A program made the translations under genes and the position numbers. Below the pieces are notes generated by a model. The model made no database searches, had not been told where the DNA came from, and saw only the letters and a list, made by a program, of their open reading frames with translations. A stretch of DNA of 6,120 nt from Betaproteobacteria bacterium (GTDB taxonomy: Bacteria > Pseudomonadota > Gammaproteobacteria > Burkholderiales > Burkholderiaceae_C), in NCBI GenBank assembly GCA_009922295.1, contig RFWA01000158.1, forward strand, positions 1 to 6,120, given 5' to 3'. This document shows positions 6,110 through 6,120 of this stretch, one piece after another. How positions within the stretch are numbered: the first letter of the stretch is position 1; each line of letters begins with the position of its first letter.

Positions 6110-6115
6110 ATAATA
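6110..6115 (-). promoter_or_regulatory. Possible -10 element of the operon promoter
   Basis: The minus strand reads TATTAT, five of six bases matching the sigma-70 consensus TATAAT, about 72 bases upstream of the monooxygenase start. The matching -35 box would lie beyond the right edge, so the call cannot be confirmed here. Transcription would start near 6101-6104, just before the palindrome. Confidence 0.35.
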
Positions 6116-6120
6116 CTGTC

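Noticed and set aside
6090..6120. Divergent plus-strand promoter at the right edge (GATAAT-like box)
   Set aside because: A suitable -35 box at correct spacing was not found and any gene would lie outside the window.

Overview
This window looks like part of a catabolic or accessory locus from a GC-rich betaproteobacterium, most likely Burkholderiales (Comamonadaceae or Alcaligenaceae type). The reasons are the high GC content (about 60 percent, judged by eye), a Bug/TctC-type periplasmic binding protein, which these bacteria carry in very large numbers, and short-spaced catabolic genes. The genus cannot be fixed from the sequence.

All six genes lie on the minus strand, so transcription runs from the right edge to the left. 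From the 5' side the order is: a promoter/operator region with overlapping palindromes (6062-6115); a class A FAD-dependent monooxygenase (6038-4842); an Asp/Glu-racemase-superfamily enzyme of the maleate isomerase/arylmalonate decarboxylase type (4831-4079); a Bug-family solute-binding protein (4074-3079); a DMT/EamA transporter (3064-2162); and an MFS transporter (2141-903). The gaps between these five genes are 10, 4, 14 and 20 nt. Only the first gene has a good Shine-Dalgarno sequence, which supports one translationally coupled operon.

A 137-nt gap (766-902) follows. It holds three consecutive inverted repeats and a strong Shine-Dalgarno sequence. After it comes the 5' part (255 codons) of a trimethylamine methyltransferase (MttB/COG5598) family gene that runs off the left edge. 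This gene probably has its own regulation.

A working model, by inference: a carboxylated, perhaps aromatic or N-containing compound is recognised or imported by the Bug, MFS and DMT proteins and hydroxylated by the flavoprotein. A dicarboxylate-like intermediate is then isomerised, racemised or decarboxylated by the racemase-superfamily enzyme. No ring-cleavage enzyme, regulator or corrinoid protein lies inside the window, so the substrate stays unknown.

The two most notable signals are the active site of the racemase-superfamily enzyme, which keeps the N-lobe cysteine but has glycine where the C-lobe cysteine is expected, and the dense palindromes in the two non-coding stretches. No RNA gene, insertion sequence or CRISPR array was seen.
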